This document shows, in pieces, positions 17,212-26,759 of a stretch of DNA of 64,000 bases. The stretch is taken from assembly GCA_029261995.1 (NCBI GenBank), contig JAJDAF010000036.1:339470-403469 (forward strand). The letters run 5' to 3'. The stretch's first letter is position 1. Every line of letters starts with the position of its first letter. Position numbers and translations under genes: made by a program. The notes beneath the pieces are model-generated. The model saw only the letters and a list, made by a program, of their open reading frames with translations, ran no database searches and was not told the DNA's origin. This DNA is from Candidatus Zhuqueibacterota bacterium. Its GTDB lineage: Bacteria > Zhuqueibacterota > Zhuqueibacteria > Oceanimicrobiales > Oceanimicrobiaceae.

Positions 17212-18426
17212 CTACTTGAGATGAGTCTTTATGATAACTTCTGAATGCAGCGTGCGATGCACCGGACAGCGGTCGGCAATCTCCAGCAAGCGGGTGCGCT
17301 GCGTTTCATCGAGAGCGCCGTGCAACTCGATTTCCCGCTCAATTTGGTCCACTTTCGCGTTGGTGGTTTCGCACTCTTCGCAATCTCTGGCGTGAATCTT
17401 TTTGTGCTTCAAACTGACATCGATGTCTTCCAGGGGCCAGCCTTTGTGGTCGGCGTAGAGCCGCAACGTCATCGAAGTACAGGCGCCAAGGGCGGAAACC
17501 AAAAGGTCGTACGGCGTTGGTCCGGCGTTAGTTCCGCCCACGGATTCTGGTTCGTCGGCCAGAAGGCGGTGGCCGTTAGCGTTGATTTCAGTTTGCAGCC
17601 CACGCCTGCGTGTCCGGACAGAGATGCGATTGTCCGCCAAGCTCTCGGATGAACGGGCTGTTGACGCTTCCAGATAGCGCTCGGCCCAGGCGGCAATTAC
17701 AGCGCCTGCGTAGCGTGAATCCTGTTCCTGGGTCAACAGGTGGTCTGCGTGGTCGAGAGAGACGAAACTTTTGGGATGCCTTGCCGCCTGGAAAATCGCC
17801 GCCGCATTCTCGACACCGACAGTGTTGTCGATGGGCGAGTGCAGGATGAGTAACGCCCGTCGCAATCCGGCAATAGCAGATTGCATGTTGTTGGCGTCGA
17901 GGTCATCCAGAAATTGCTTCTTGATGGTGAACTTACGCCCGGCCAGAGTGAGTTCAGCTTGGCCGTGGGCTCTGATTTCTTCTTCCTTCTCTGTTAATAA
18001 ATGACGAACATGGGAGGGTTCGGCGGGCGCCCCTATTGTGGCCACCGCCAGCGCACTGGCAATTTCAGGCGCAGCCTGCAGCACCGCGGCGCCACCCAGC
18101 GAATGTCCGATCAGAATTCTTGGCCCCTCGAATTTTTCTGCCATGAATTCCGCGGCGGACACGAGGTCGGCGACATTCGAGGAGAAATTGGTGTCAGCGA
18201 AATCGCCCTCACTTTCACCCAGGCCCGTGAAATCAAAACGCAGGACTGCAATCCCTTGTTGATTCAGCGCCCGACTGATGTTTGCCACCGCGCGCAGATT
18301 CTTTGAACAGGTGAAGCAGTGCGCGAACAAGGCAAACGCTCGCGGCGTTTCCCCAACAGGAAAATCCAGACGGGCTGCCAGAGTTTCACCGTCCGCGTTT
18401 TTGAATTCTACTTTTTGAAAATGCAT
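17212..18426 (-). CDS. Alpha/beta hydrolase - OsmC fusion protein
   Basis: Residues 1-260 form an alpha/beta hydrolase with the nucleophile elbow GHSLGG (S109) and LRFDFTGLGESEG. Residues 270-404 form an OsmC/Ohr-type domain with the two redox cysteines C316 (ALGACTSM) and C387 (DRCPVHRTL). OsmC proteins reduce organic hydroperoxides through such a cysteine pair. The fusion is a recurring architecture in bacteria, so it is not new, but the two activities are unlikely to be independent; the hydrolase may release an acyl or ester group before peroxide reduction, which is inference. DCEEC between the domains' conserved parts could add metal or redox function. Confidence 0.9.
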   Translation of the reverse strand: MHFQKVEFKNADGETLAARLDFPVGETPRAFALFAHCFTCSKNLRAVANISRALNQQGIAVLRFDFTGLGESEGDFADTNFSSNVADLVSAAEFMAEKFEGPRILIGHSLGGAAVLQAAPEIASALAVATIGAPAEPSHVRHLLTEKEEEIRAHGQAELTLAGRKFTIKKQFLDDLDANNMQSAIAGLRRALLILHSPIDNTVGVENAAAIFQAARHPKSFVSLDHADHLLTQEQDSRYAGAVIAAWAERYLEASTARSSESLADNRISVRTRRRGLQTEINANGHRLLADEPESVGGTNAGPTPYDLLVSALGACTSMTLRLYADHKGWPLEDIDVSLKHKKIHARDCEECETTNAKVDQIEREIELHGALDETQRTRLLEIADRCPVHRTLHSEVIIKTHLK

Positions 18427-18497
18427 GCTCCTCCCTGTAAGTCGAAGTGAGTTGCGTGCTGCTAAATCGCGCTCTCCCGGACCAAACGCGAACTCCG

Positions 18498-18980
18498 CTA
18501 CTTGAAAAAATACCGCACACCCAAGGCGGCGTTGATTTCGAAATCCGTGTCAGGCGCGAGGTCGAGAATGGGCACGAGTTCGAGAAACAAATCCAGGGTG
18601 ATGTCGCTGAAATGATAATTCAGGCCAAGCGGAATTCGGACGCCAAGCTCATCATCCTTGTCGCCCAACCGAAGCCGGCCGCCAATGCCATAGTAAAACG
18701 GCAGCCGTCCGGCATCGGGATTGAAAAGATCGAACTTGTGGCTCAGATAATCTGCGTGCAGGCTAAAGGAGTTATCGCCGGTAAGCGACCAGGCTGCTGC
18801 AAAATCCAGGGCCGTGGTCGCTGACATCCATTTCTTGGCGGAGATGCCCGTCGGCTCGCCAACAATGATGCCGAGGCCGAAGCCATCGGTCTGGGCCAGT
18901 ACCGACCGGGCAGGGAGAATGACGCTGGCTGCAAATATGAGAAGGGCAATTTTCCAGTTCAGACGGGGTCTGTGATGCAT
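18498..18980 (-). CDS. Small outer-membrane beta-barrel protein
   Basis: From the ATG at 18978-18980 (GGAGGA immediately upstream) the protein has 160 residues. The signal peptide spans about 1-29, ending SVLA-Q. The mature part is a series of short amphipathic strands (LDFAAAWSL, FSLHADYLSHKF, LPFYYGIGGRLRLG, GVRIPLGLNYHF, INAALGVRYFF) and ends in aromatic YFFK, as in eight-stranded OmpA/OmpW-like barrels. No enzymatic motif is seen. It lies divergently from leuS with a 194-bp gap. The specific role is unknown. Confidence 0.75.
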   Translation of the reverse strand: MHHRPRLNWKIALLIFAASVILPARSVLAQTDGFGLGIIVGEPTGISAKKWMSATTALDFAAAWSLTGDNSFSLHADYLSHKFDLFNPDAGRLPFYYGIGGRLRLGDKDDELGVRIPLGLNYHFSDITLDLFLELVPILDLAPDTDFEINAALGVRYFFK

Positions 18981-19174
18981 AATTCCTCCATGAAAATCTG
19001 ACAAGATGGGACTGATTCGCGGCTGCAAATTCGGCTTGCTAATTCGGGATTAATTTCTATTTTACAGGCTTCGATGATAAAAGTGTTAATATAAAGATCA
19101 GAGCCGAAAGTTTCAACACTAATGCAACCGGCATGGATTAAGTTCCTTTCACAAAAACCGATGGACGCGACACC

Positions 19175-21748
19175 ATGAGCGAGCCCTACGACTTTCAGAA
19201 AATTGAAGACAAATGGCGGGATTTCTGGCAGGAAAACGGATTCTTCGAACCTGACCTGAGCAAAACTCAGGACAAGATGTACTACCTCAATATGTTCCCC
19301 TACCCTTCCGGGGAAATGCATGTCGGGCACGGCCGCAACTGGCTGATCGGCGACGCCTTCTCCCGCTACTTGCTCATGAATGGTTACAACGTGCTCAACC
19401 CGATGGGCTACGACGCGTTCGGTCTGCCGGCTGAAAACGCCGCCATCGACCGCGGCATCCACCCGAAAGAATGGACCTACAAGAATATCGAATCCTTCCG
19501 CGAACAGTTCCGGCAGTGGGGCGTGGTTTTTGACTGGCGCCGTGAACTGGCAACCTGTGACCCGCTCTACTACCGCTGGAACCAGTGGCTGTTTATCCAA
19601 CTCCACAAGAAAGGGCTTGCCTACCGCAAGGAATCTCAGGTAAACTGGTGCCCGGGCTGCGACACGGTCCTGGCCAACGAGCAAGTGGTCGATGGCGCTT
19701 GCGAGCGCTGCCACTCCGAAGTCACGAAGAAAGATCTTACGCAGTGGTTTTTCAAAATTACCGAATACGCCCAAGAGTTGCTGGATGATTTGGATAGTCT
19801 GCAGCACTGGCCGGAGCGCGTAAAACTCATGCAACGAAACTGGATCGGCCGCAGCGAGGGCGCGTCAATCCATTTTCCGATAGATGGTTCTGAAGATGCC
19901 ATCGAGGTCTTCACTACCCGGCCCGACACCATTTACGGTGCGACATTTATGGTTTTGGCGCCAGAGCATCCCCTGGTTGAGAAACTGACTACCGCCGAAC
20001 ATCGCGACGAGGTTAAGGCATACCTGCGGGAAGTCAGTGCGGAAAGCGATGTGCAGCGCCAACTCACGGAGCGCAAGAAGACCGGCAAGTTCATCGGCAG
20101 CTACTGCGTCAACCCGGTCACCGGCCAGAAGATTCCCATCTGGATCGCGGATTACGTGCTTATGGGCTACGGCACGGGGGCTATTATGGCCGTACCGGGA
20201 CACGATCAGCGCGATTTTGATTTCGCGCGCGCTTTCGGTTTGAGCATCGTTCCGGTCATTCAGCCAGATGGAGAAAGCCTCGACGGCAAAACCATGGCCG
20301 AGGCATATCTTGGCGAAGGCGTGATGGTCAACTCCGGCGAGTTCGACGGCCAGCCCGCCGGCAAAGGCACTATCCGCAAATTCATTCAGCTTTTGGAGAA
20401 GAAAACGGTCGGCAAAGGTGAAATCAATTTCCGCCTGCGCGACTGGCTCATCTCGCGGCAACGTTACTGGGGAACACCAATCCCGATGATTCACTGCGAG
20501 GCGTGCGGCGCGGTTCCCGTACCGGAAGACCAGCTCCCTGTTCTACTTCCGGATGTCGATTTCCTCGGCAAAAAGGGTCTGGCGGAAATCCCGGAATTCT
20601 ACGAGGTCGATTGCCCGAAGTGTGGCAGTTCCGCCCGGCGTGACACAGACACGATGGATACGTTTGTCGATTCCTCGTGGTATTTCCTGCGCTACCTGTC
20701 GTCACAGAACAAGGACAAAATTTTCGATTCGGATCTGGTGAACGCCTGGCTGCCGGTTGACCAGTACATCGGCGGCATCGAACACGCGATTCTGCACCTG
20801 CTGTATGCGCGATTTATCACCAAGGCGATGCGTGACATGGGCTTGATCAATTTCGGCGAGCCATTCACGCGGTTGTTCACGCAGGGCATGATCACACACG
20901 AAGCCTACCGCTGCAAGGAGCACGGCTGGATTCCGCCCGGTGATGTTCAGGATGGCAAGACCTGCCCGCAGGGTGGCGAAACCCTGCTGACCGAGCTGGC
21001 CAAGATGAGCAAGTCCAAGAAAAACACTATCTCACCTACCGAAATCATCGACAAATATGGCACCGACACGGAGCGGCTCTACACCCTCTTCATGGGCCCG
21101 CCAGAGAAGGAAATCCAATGGAATGACGAAGGTGTGCGTGGCGGCTACCGCTTTCTGAATCGAGTCTGGGCGCTAGTGCAAAAATATGAAGACATCATCA
21201 CGGCGGCGCCGAACACAGCAATAGAAACGGACAAGCTCAACCAGCGTGACAAGCAGTTGTGGCACATGGTGAACGCCAAGATTGAGTCGGTTACCCGCGA
21301 TTTCAAGGCTTTTCACTTCAACACCTCGGTGGCCGCGATCATGGAATTGAGCAACGAACTCTCGGCTTACCTGGCAACTTGCGAAAATGGCAAACATGAG
21401 CTGAATAAGACCCTGCTCAAAAAGACAGTCGAAACCATGATTTTGCTGCTTTCCCCGATCACGCCGTTTGTGACCGAAGAACTCTGGCGCAGCCTAGGCC
21501 ACGACGGTGCGATTCTGCAGGAAAAATGGCCGGTGGCAGACAAGGGTGCTCTGCAGCGGGATGAGACAAACATCGTCATTCAGGTAAATGGCAAGCTGCG
21601 CGACCAGATGCTAGTTCCAACTGCAGTGGCTACTGATAAGGCCGAATTGGAGAAACTGGCCCTCGAAAAAGTTCAGTCGCGCCTGGGAGGCAAGGCCGTG
21701 CGGAAAGTAATTGTGGTGCCAGGAAAATTGGTTAATTTGGTGGTTTGA
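19175..21748 (+). CDS. leuS: Leucyl-tRNA synthetase
   Basis: This 857-residue class Ia synthetase charges tRNA-Leu. The HIGH motif appears as HVGH (49-52) after [10 protein letters not shown]. The CP1 editing domain includes [13 protein letters not shown] and the [19 protein letters not shown] segment. KMSKS is at 610-614 ([10 protein letters not shown]). Zinc-type cysteine pairs CPGCD and CERCH occur around residue 160. Length matches the bacterial family. It is the only plus-strand gene between rocD and the MFS transporter gene. The start [14 protein letters not shown] is typical. Confidence 0.97.
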   Translation: MSEPYDFQKIEDKWRDFWQENGFFEPDLSKTQDKMYYLNMFPYPSGEMHVGHGRNWLIGDAFSRYLLMNGYNVLNPMGYDAFGLPAENAAIDRGIHPKEWTYKNIESFREQFRQWGVVFDWRRELATCDPLYYRWNQWLFIQLHKKGLAYRKESQVNWCPGCDTVLANEQVVDGACERCHSEVTKKDLTQWFFKITEYAQELLDDLDSLQHWPERVKLMQRNWIGRSEGASIHFPIDGSEDAIEVFTTRPDTIYGATFMVLAPEHPLVEKLTTAEHRDEVKAYLREVSAESDVQRQLTERKKTGKFIGSYCVNPVTGQKIPIWIADYVLMGYGTGAIMAVPGHDQRDFDFARAFGLSIVPVIQPDGESLDGKTMAEAYLGEGVMVNSGEFDGQPAGKGTIRKFIQLLEKKTVGKGEINFRLRDWLISRQRYWGTPIPMIHCEACGAVPVPEDQLPVLLPDVDFLGKKGLAEIPEFYEVDCPKCGSSARRDTDTMDTFVDSSWYFLRYLSSQNKDKIFDSDLVNAWLPVDQYIGGIEHAILHLLYARFITKAMRDMGLINFGEPFTRLFTQGMITHEAYRCKEHGWIPPGDVQDGKTCPQGGETLLTELAKMSKSKKNTISPTEIIDKYGTDTERLYTLFMGPPEKEIQWNDEGVRGGYRFLNRVWALVQKYEDIITAAPNTAIETDKLNQRDKQLWHMVNAKIESVTRDFKAFHFNTSVAAIMELSNELSAYLATCENGKHELNKTLLKKTVETMILLLSPITPFVTEELWRSLGHDGAILQEKWPVADKGALQRDETNIVIQVNGKLRDQMLVPTAVATDKAELEKLALEKVQSRLGGKAVRKVIVVPGKLVNLVV

Positions 21749-21808
21749 GACTCTGGACGGGTTCTTTTCCGGGGATTGGAGCCGAGCAGTAACACGCATA
21801 CGTTAGGC

Positions 21809-22198
21809 CTAAATACCAGCCCACGCTTTCGCGACCTGCGCCAGCACCAGCGCGATCGAAACGTTCATCAACGTCCCCAGCAGATAATACTTTGGATTCT
21901 TCTGAATCTCCTCCTTGCGCACGAATTGCTTGGCGCCGATGATGATCGCCAGTGCACCGAAATCTCCTGCCCAGACAAAAGCAAACACCATCATAGTCTC
22001 AAAAAAACCAATCCAGAACCCTGTTGATTTGGTGGTTGGCGTCAACGGTTGATTGTCTGGGCCGGTTCTGTCTTTCGGGACAGGTTGCTCCTCTCCTCCG
22101 GTCGGGTCAAGCGTTGGAATCCACTTGCGCATCAGCAGCGTTGTCAGCACAATGGAGGCAAGAAAGCAGACTGTAAGTTTGGCCGCTGTCAAAGGCAT
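21809..22198 (-). CDS. Small membrane protein resembling the C-terminal half of DUF3307/SatE-type proteins
   Basis: This 129-residue protein has a hydrophobic N-terminus (about 8-24) and two more membrane segments (about 60-85 and 105-125). GFWIGFFETMMVFAFVW, AIIIGAKQFVRKEEI and YYLLGTLMNVSIALVLAQ recall the ERT...GAKS...R...YYLIGT pattern I associate with the membrane half of DUF3307 proteins, which often sit beside satD. That is recollection and inference. GGAGA lies ahead of the ATG. The SatD-like gene is directly upstream on the same strand, with an operator-like repeat pair in the gap. Confidence 0.6.
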   Translation of the reverse strand: MPLTAAKLTVCFLASIVLTTLLMRKWIPTLDPTGGEEQPVPKDRTGPDNQPLTPTTKSTGFWIGFFETMMVFAFVWAGDFGALAIIIGAKQFVRKEEIQKNPKYYLLGTLMNVSIALVLAQVAKAWAGI

Positions 22199-22236
22199 TC
22201 AGGAAAATCTCCAGAATTGTCTGTTGGCGAACAACA

Positions 22237-22286
22237 AATAAACCATATTTAGTTGATTATTTGGAATAAACTACATTTGGTTGATT
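22237..22286. repeat. Twin 22-bp direct repeats, operator-like, upstream of the small membrane protein gene
   Basis: The 22-mers at 22237-22258 and 22265-22286 match at 19 of 22 positions and their starts are exactly 28 bp apart. Read on the minus strand each contains AACYA-N4-TRGTT, a near-palindrome of 5-bp half sites. They lie 40-90 bp upstream of the ATG at 22198, between the SatD-like gene (which encodes a helix-turn-helix) and the membrane protein gene. The arrangement fits a regulator binding cooperatively at two sites. Confidence 0.6.
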
Positions 22287-22302
22287 TGCGAAAATAATCT
22301 GT

Positions 22303-22980
22303 TTATGGCTTATTCAGCAGGCCTTGCGTTGGCTGTGATTTCCGAATCAAAATATCTTCAATTAGCTCTGCGGCCTTCACAACTTCCTCCGCACCGCCTG
22401 TTTGAATCGCACGTGAGACTGATTGCGGATAGCGCTTCAGTTTTGCGGCGATTTCTTTGCCGGAATGACCAGCGCTCAGTAGTTCAAAAACTTGCCGCTG
22501 ATAAGGCGTCATCCGCTCAAAAATCAAGTTGCTCATACTGATTAAAGCGTTGAGCACGGCGTCCTGTTGTGGCTGCTGTGTTGACCAGACTCCGAAGCCA
22601 CCCTGCTTTTTCAGGCGTTTCAGACGAACGTCGGCTTCTTTAAACACCGCGCCGCCGACACTTCGCAGCTCATCAGCCACAATCCCCACTTTGCCAAGAC
22701 AAATCGCGAATCTGAACCTGCCCTGCGGGTAAATCGCCTGGCGCAGAGTGCTGACAATATGATAAAGTTGCGCCGGAGTTTCGAACAGTCCGGCAACCTC
22801 ATCACCGTAAGCCAGGCTGAGCGCCCGCACAGGCTGCGGATCGAGCGTCTTGTTAAGCTGCGCAACTTGTTTTTGTAGCTTGTCAAAAACCGCGGTTCTT
22901 ACTTCAGGTGGCATCGAAGTCGATTTCTTGATATCAAGAACCAGCAGGTAGTAATTCTTCTCCAGACTTAATTCAGACAA
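22303..22980 (-). CDS. SatD-like protein with C-terminal helix-turn-helix
   Basis: This 225-residue protein begins LVLDIKKSTSMPP (13-25), followed by SLAYGDEVAGLFETP (55-69) and RFRFAICLGKVGIV (88-101). This spacing of DIxxS, GDE and a following strand is that of SatD-family proteins and looks like a nucleotide-cyclase-type fold. Residues 158-192 (TPYQRQVFELLSAGHSGKEIAAKL) form a LuxR/sigma-like helix-turn-helix. The best start appears to be TTG at 22978-22980; no strong ribosome-binding site is seen. SatD was described in acid tolerance of Streptococcus mutans, but its biochemical role is not settled. The neighbouring DUF3307-like membrane protein supports the SatD assignment. Confidence 0.65.
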   Translation of the reverse strand: MSELSLEKNYYLLVLDIKKSTSMPPEVRTAVFDKLQKQVAQLNKTLDPQPVRALSLAYGDEVAGLFETPAQLYHIVSTLRQAIYPQGRFRFAICLGKVGIVADELRSVGGAVFKEADVRLKRLKKQGGFGVWSTQQPQQDAVLNALISMSNLIFERMTPYQRQVFELLSAGHSGKEIAAKLKRYPQSVSRAIQTGGAEEVVKAAELIEDILIRKSQPTQGLLNKP

Positions 22981-23072
22981 GGGACCACCACAAGATTTGT
23001 TCAGGGAACTGGCTTGGGTTGATCATAAACATTGAACCGTCAAAAGTCAATCGATTTTGACCTTGCGCACAA

Positions 23073-23819
23073 TCATGCATTGAGGCTGAACGGCAGTTGC
23101 CGCTCAATGGCAATACGCGGCGGCTCAATTCTGCTGCGGTAAACCAGCACCTCGACGCCGTGGGCAAAAGCCTGCCGCAGGAGGTTGGCGTAAACCGGGT
23201 CGATTGTTTCAGCAGGCGAAAAACGGTCGCAGTCGCCACGATGAACCAAAAACAACATCACCGCTCGCGCACCCGAATCGACCACCGTCATGAGTTCGCG
23301 TAAGTGTTTTGCTCCCCGCTCAGTTTTGGCATCCGGGAAACGTGCGGTCCGGCCATCGCCAAGCGTCACGCTCTTCACCTCAACAAAACAGGTTTCTGCG
23401 CCGTGAACCAGCTTGAAATCGAAGCGACAGCCCGGGCGCCAGCTTGCCTCGGGCTTCACATCTTCGTACCCGCACAGTTCCTTGAAGCTGCCACGCAGGA
23501 TACCTTCATGCGCGACCCGGTTCGGAACCAGAGTATTTACGCCCACCCAGGTCTCGCCAACCCAAATCAGCTCAAGCGTAAGAGGAAACTTTCGCCGTGG
23601 ATTGCTGCTGCGGGAGAGCAAAACCGGGAGACCCGGCGTATCCAGGCCCCGCATGCTGCCCGAATTCGCGCAATGCGCCGTCACGGTTTCGCCGCTTTCC
23701 AGCTCAATGTCAGCCAGAAAGCGCTTGTAGCGCTTGACCAGTTTTCCTGAGATTAGAGGTTCGGGCAAAAGCACGGGCGAATCCGGATGGTTGTTTTTCT
23801 TGAAAGCGACTGCACGCAA
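23073..23819 (-). CDS. sfsA: SfsA family DNA-binding/nuclease-like protein
   Basis: This 248-residue protein matches the SfsA family along its length: LISGKLVKRYKRFLADIEL, VTAHCANSGSMRGL and CRFDFKL, followed by CFVEVKSVTLG and FPDAKTERGAKHLREL. The D...EVK arrangement is that of a restriction-endonuclease-like fold. SfsA was named for stimulating sugar fermentation in E. coli; its cellular role is not well defined. It is the last gene of the tatD-rsmA-mgtE-recO-sfsA run, 6 bases after recO. Confidence 0.9.
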   Translation of the reverse strand: MRAVAFKKNNHPDSPVLLPEPLISGKLVKRYKRFLADIELESGETVTAHCANSGSMRGLDTPGLPVLLSRSSNPRRKFPLTLELIWVGETWVGVNTLVPNRVAHEGILRGSFKELCGYEDVKPEASWRPGCRFDFKLVHGAETCFVEVKSVTLGDGRTARFPDAKTERGAKHLRELMTVVDSGARAVMLFLVHRGDCDRFSPAETIDPVYANLLRQAFAHGVEVLVYRSRIEPPRIAIERQLPFSLNA

Positions 23820-23825
23820 TCGGGA

Positions 23826-24578
23826 TTAGAGTCGCTTCAGGAACTGCAACGACTTAAGCTCCCGGACGTCATCGACATGGTTCTGTAAATAGGCCCGCAA
23901 GAAGTTATCGACCTGGTTCTGCGAGGTAGTTGACTGCAAAAAATCACCCAACCTGGAAATGTGAATCTTCTGCAGGCCCTGCAGCGCCTGCAGGGTTTCT
24001 TGAGTCAGAACGATCGTAGAAGCAGTCGCTCTGCGGCAATCCTGGCAGGATGGCCCGCCTTCCATAAGATCGAATGCGATGGCGCCTGCGACAGGCCTTT
24101 GACAACCAATGCAGCCATGAAAATGCGGCCGGAATCCCATGATATCAAACATGTGGATCTGGAAGGCGCGAAACGAATTCATGCCATTGTTCGCTGCCGC
24201 GTCGATACTGGTCAGGGTGCTGAGCAGGAGCCGGAACAGCAAAGGATTCGGTTCCTGCCCGACCTCCAGTTGATTCAGCAGTTCGCACACCGCCAGCGCG
24301 ACGGCGGTCTTCTCTAGTTCCGCGTGAATTTTCGGAAAACTCTCAATCAAATCCGCCTGACTGAGCAGTTGAATTTCCCGGCTCTTTTTTTCGTAGTATA
24401 GAATCGAAAGATGGTTCAAGGGCTCGAGGGCACCCCCAAAGCGGCTTTTTAGAGCACGCGAGCCTTTGGCCATGATGGCGATTTTGCCATGTGCGCGGGT
24501 GTAAGCCGTAAGAATCTTGCTGGTTTCACCGTGGTTGATGCTTCGGAGAATGACAGCATCTGTTTTTTGCAGAGACAT
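23826..24578 (-). CDS. recO: DNA repair protein RecO
   Basis: This 250-residue protein has an N-terminal OB fold (KTDAVILRSINHGETSKILTAYTRAHGKIAIMA pattern), a helical middle, and a zinc finger with C156, C159, C178 and C181. RecO loads RecA onto SSB-coated single-stranded DNA together with RecR in gap repair. Length and domain order are typical. The gene follows mgtE after 37 bases and precedes sfsA by 6 bases, so it is probably cotranscribed. Confidence 0.92.
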   Translation of the reverse strand: MSLQKTDAVILRSINHGETSKILTAYTRAHGKIAIMAKGSRALKSRFGGALEPLNHLSILYYEKKSREIQLLSQADLIESFPKIHAELEKTAVALAVCELLNQLEVGQEPNPLLFRLLLSTLTSIDAAANNGMNSFRAFQIHMFDIMGFRPHFHGCIGCQRPVAGAIAFDLMEGGPSCQDCRRATASTIVLTQETLQALQGLQKIHISRLGDFLQSTTSQNQVDNFLRAYLQNHVDDVRELKSLQFLKRL

Positions 24579-24615
24579 GATTGCTACGCCTGGAAGGGTT
24601 GCCTTTTCTGCCTGC

Positions 24616-25968
24616 CTAAATAAACTGCAAAGACATAGTCACCAGGCCAAGGTAGATAGAGAGGCCGACAATGTCGTTAAAAGTGGTGATCAGCGGCCCG
24701 GCGGCGATAGCAGGATCAACGCCGATTCTGCGCAGCAAGAGCGGAATGGTCGCACCGACAAACGAGGCATTGAAAATGACGATGAGCATGGCCAGGGCGA
24801 GCACACCACCGAACCTGGGCTCGTCGAATACCGAGATGACTCCCAGCAGTAAAATGCCGCAAATCGAGCCATTCAGCAGCGAGACCCGGACTTCACGCAT
24901 CAGCCGCTTCATGGTTTGGCCGGGATTCAGTTCTCCCAACGCCATTCCGCGCACGACAATCGTGGCCGCCTGGATACCGGAGTTGCCCCCCATCGCCATC
25001 ATTAAAGGAATGAAAAAGGTTGCCATGAAAATCTGTTGCAGCGACGCTTCAAACCTGCCCAGAGCAATGGCTGCCACCAGCTCTCCAAAGAAACTCACCA
25101 GCAGCCAGGGCAGCCGGCCAAACGAAATCTTGAGCACGGAGGTTTCACGGATCTCTTCTTCGTCTGCGATACCGGCCATTTTCTGGATATCTTCAGAAGC
25201 CTCCTCTTCCATAACTTCCACGATATCATCCACGGTGATTCTGCCCACCAGCCGGCCCGACTCTTCAGTCACCGGGATTGAAACCAGATTGTACTTGCGG
25301 AAAATGTTGGCGACCGCCTCCTGGTCCATGCTGACAGGCACGGAGATGATTTCGCGCACCATCACATCCCTGATCCTGAGGTCCGCCGCTGCGACGATAA
25401 GATTTTTCAGCGGCAGGAAGCCCACCAGAATGCCCGATTTATCTATCACATAGAGATTGTAGACCTCCTCGACATCTTCCGCTTTTGCTCGAATAGCATG
25501 GATTGCCTCATCGACGGAACTGCCCTCGTGGACAGCGACGTACTCCAGCGCCATGATACCGCCGGCGGTGTCTTCTTCATGCTGAAGTAGCTCTTTGACT
25601 TCGTCGGAGCCTTCCGCATCGATTGAGTCGAGTACTTTTTCGGCAACATCCTCAGGCAGTTCAGCTACGAGATCGGTCGCGTCATCAGACTCCATTTCAT
25701 CGACGATCTCGGAGAGCCGTTCGTGCCGCAGGCCGGCAACAAGCAGTTCGGTAGTGACGTCGTCGAGTTCAACAATGACATCCGAGGCCGTGTCTGCGTC
25801 CAACAACCCGAAGACATACTTGGCGTGTTCATCGGGCAAAGCATGAATCAGGTTGGCGATGTCCGCGGGATGGTTGCCGACCAGGATATTGAGAATCATC
25901 CTGCCGTCTCGCGCAGAGGCCAGGTATTCCAGATCCTCAATGATATTTTTGACGTCCGTCTCTTCCAC
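24616..25968 (-). CDS. mgtE: Magnesium transporter MgtE
   Basis: The 450-residue protein has the MgtE layout: an acidic N-terminal superhelical domain (about 1-125), two CBS domains (about 130-250) and five membrane helices (about 275-450). It includes the pore segment MAMGGNSGIQAATIVVRG, and the last helices carry DPAIAAGPLITTFNDIVGL. MgtE is a Mg2+-gated channel in the inner membrane whose CBS and N domains sense cytoplasmic Mg2+. The start is GTG at 25966-25968, overlapping the rsmA stop by one base (TAGTG), so translation is coupled. Confidence 0.95.
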   Translation of the reverse strand: MEETDVKNIIEDLEYLASARDGRMILNILVGNHPADIANLIHALPDEHAKYVFGLLDADTASDVIVELDDVTTELLVAGLRHERLSEIVDEMESDDATDLVAELPEDVAEKVLDSIDAEGSDEVKELLQHEEDTAGGIMALEYVAVHEGSSVDEAIHAIRAKAEDVEEVYNLYVIDKSGILVGFLPLKNLIVAAADLRIRDVMVREIISVPVSMDQEAVANIFRKYNLVSIPVTEESGRLVGRITVDDIVEVMEEEASEDIQKMAGIADEEEIRETSVLKISFGRLPWLLVSFFGELVAAIALGRFEASLQQIFMATFFIPLMMAMGGNSGIQAATIVVRGMALGELNPGQTMKRLMREVRVSLLNGSICGILLLGVISVFDEPRFGGVLALAMLIVIFNASFVGATIPLLLRRIGVDPAIAAGPLITTFNDIVGLSIYLGLVTMSLQFI

Positions 25969-26759
25969 TATTCACTGATCCGGTTGCTCAAGTCTACAAA
26001 TTCCTGCACACTCAAATCTTCAGGTCTGCGTGTAAAATCGAATTCAATTTTTTCCATCTTCGGCCGGAAACCCGGCAGTTGCTGCAGCGATTTTCTCAGC
26101 ATCTTGCGGCGTTGGTTGAAAGAAGCCCGAATCACCGTCCGCAGCAGGTCGTGGTCGCGGATATCAAGCTCGGGGGCACGACTAAAATCCCAGCGCACGA
26201 CCGATGAATCGACATCCGGTTTCGGGTTGAACACATTTCTCGAAACATGAAACGCAATCTTCGGCACAGAGTGCAACTGACTGAAAACCGACAGGATGCC
26301 GTATTGCTTGCACCCCGGGCTGGCGACGATGCGTTCAGCCACTTCGCGTTGAATCATCATCACCATGTCCTGCACATGCTCCCTGACTTCCAGCACTTTG
26401 AAAATAACCGGACTGGTGATGTGGTAAGGGATATTGCCGAGCACGCGCACCTTCGAGTCCGGCGCAAACAATGACAGCAAATCCATTTTCAAGAAATCAC
26501 CGGTGATCAGCTCAAAATTGTCGTGGCCGCCATAGCGCTGCTGCAAGGTTGCACTCAGATGGCGGTCGATCTCGACGCCTACCACGCGTTTTGCCAAGGG
26601 CAGGGTATGAGCAGTCAAAACCCCAAACCCGGGGCCGATTTCAACAACCGTATCCTCCGGACTCGGGGCCAAAGCGCCGACAATCTTGCGGGCCACGTTT
26701 TCATCCTTCAGAAAATTCTGCCCGAGACTTTGCTTCGGGCGAAATGGTCGCTGGCTCAC
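25968..26759 (-). CDS. rsmA: 16S rRNA (adenine-N6,N6)-dimethyltransferase
   Basis: This 263-residue RsmA/KsgA enzyme dimethylates two adenosines near the 3' end of 16S rRNA during 30S assembly. The opening PKQSLGQNFLKD (8-19), SAM motif VEIGPGFGVL (39-48) and catalytic NIPYHITSP (109-117, the NLPY equivalent) are all present. The C-terminal helical domain has NQRRKMLRKSL. Its start overlaps the TatD stop by 4 bases and its stop overlaps the mgtE start. Confidence 0.96.
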   Translation of the reverse strand: MSQRPFRPKQSLGQNFLKDENVARKIVGALAPSPEDTVVEIGPGFGVLTAHTLPLAKRVVGVEIDRHLSATLQQRYGGHDNFELITGDFLKMDLLSLFAPDSKVRVLGNIPYHITSPVIFKVLEVREHVQDMVMMIQREVAERIVASPGCKQYGILSVFSQLHSVPKIAFHVSRNVFNPKPDVDSSVVRWDFSRAPELDIRDHDLLRTVIRASFNQRRKMLRKSLQQLPGFRPKMEKIEFDFTRRPEDLSVQEFVDLSNRISE

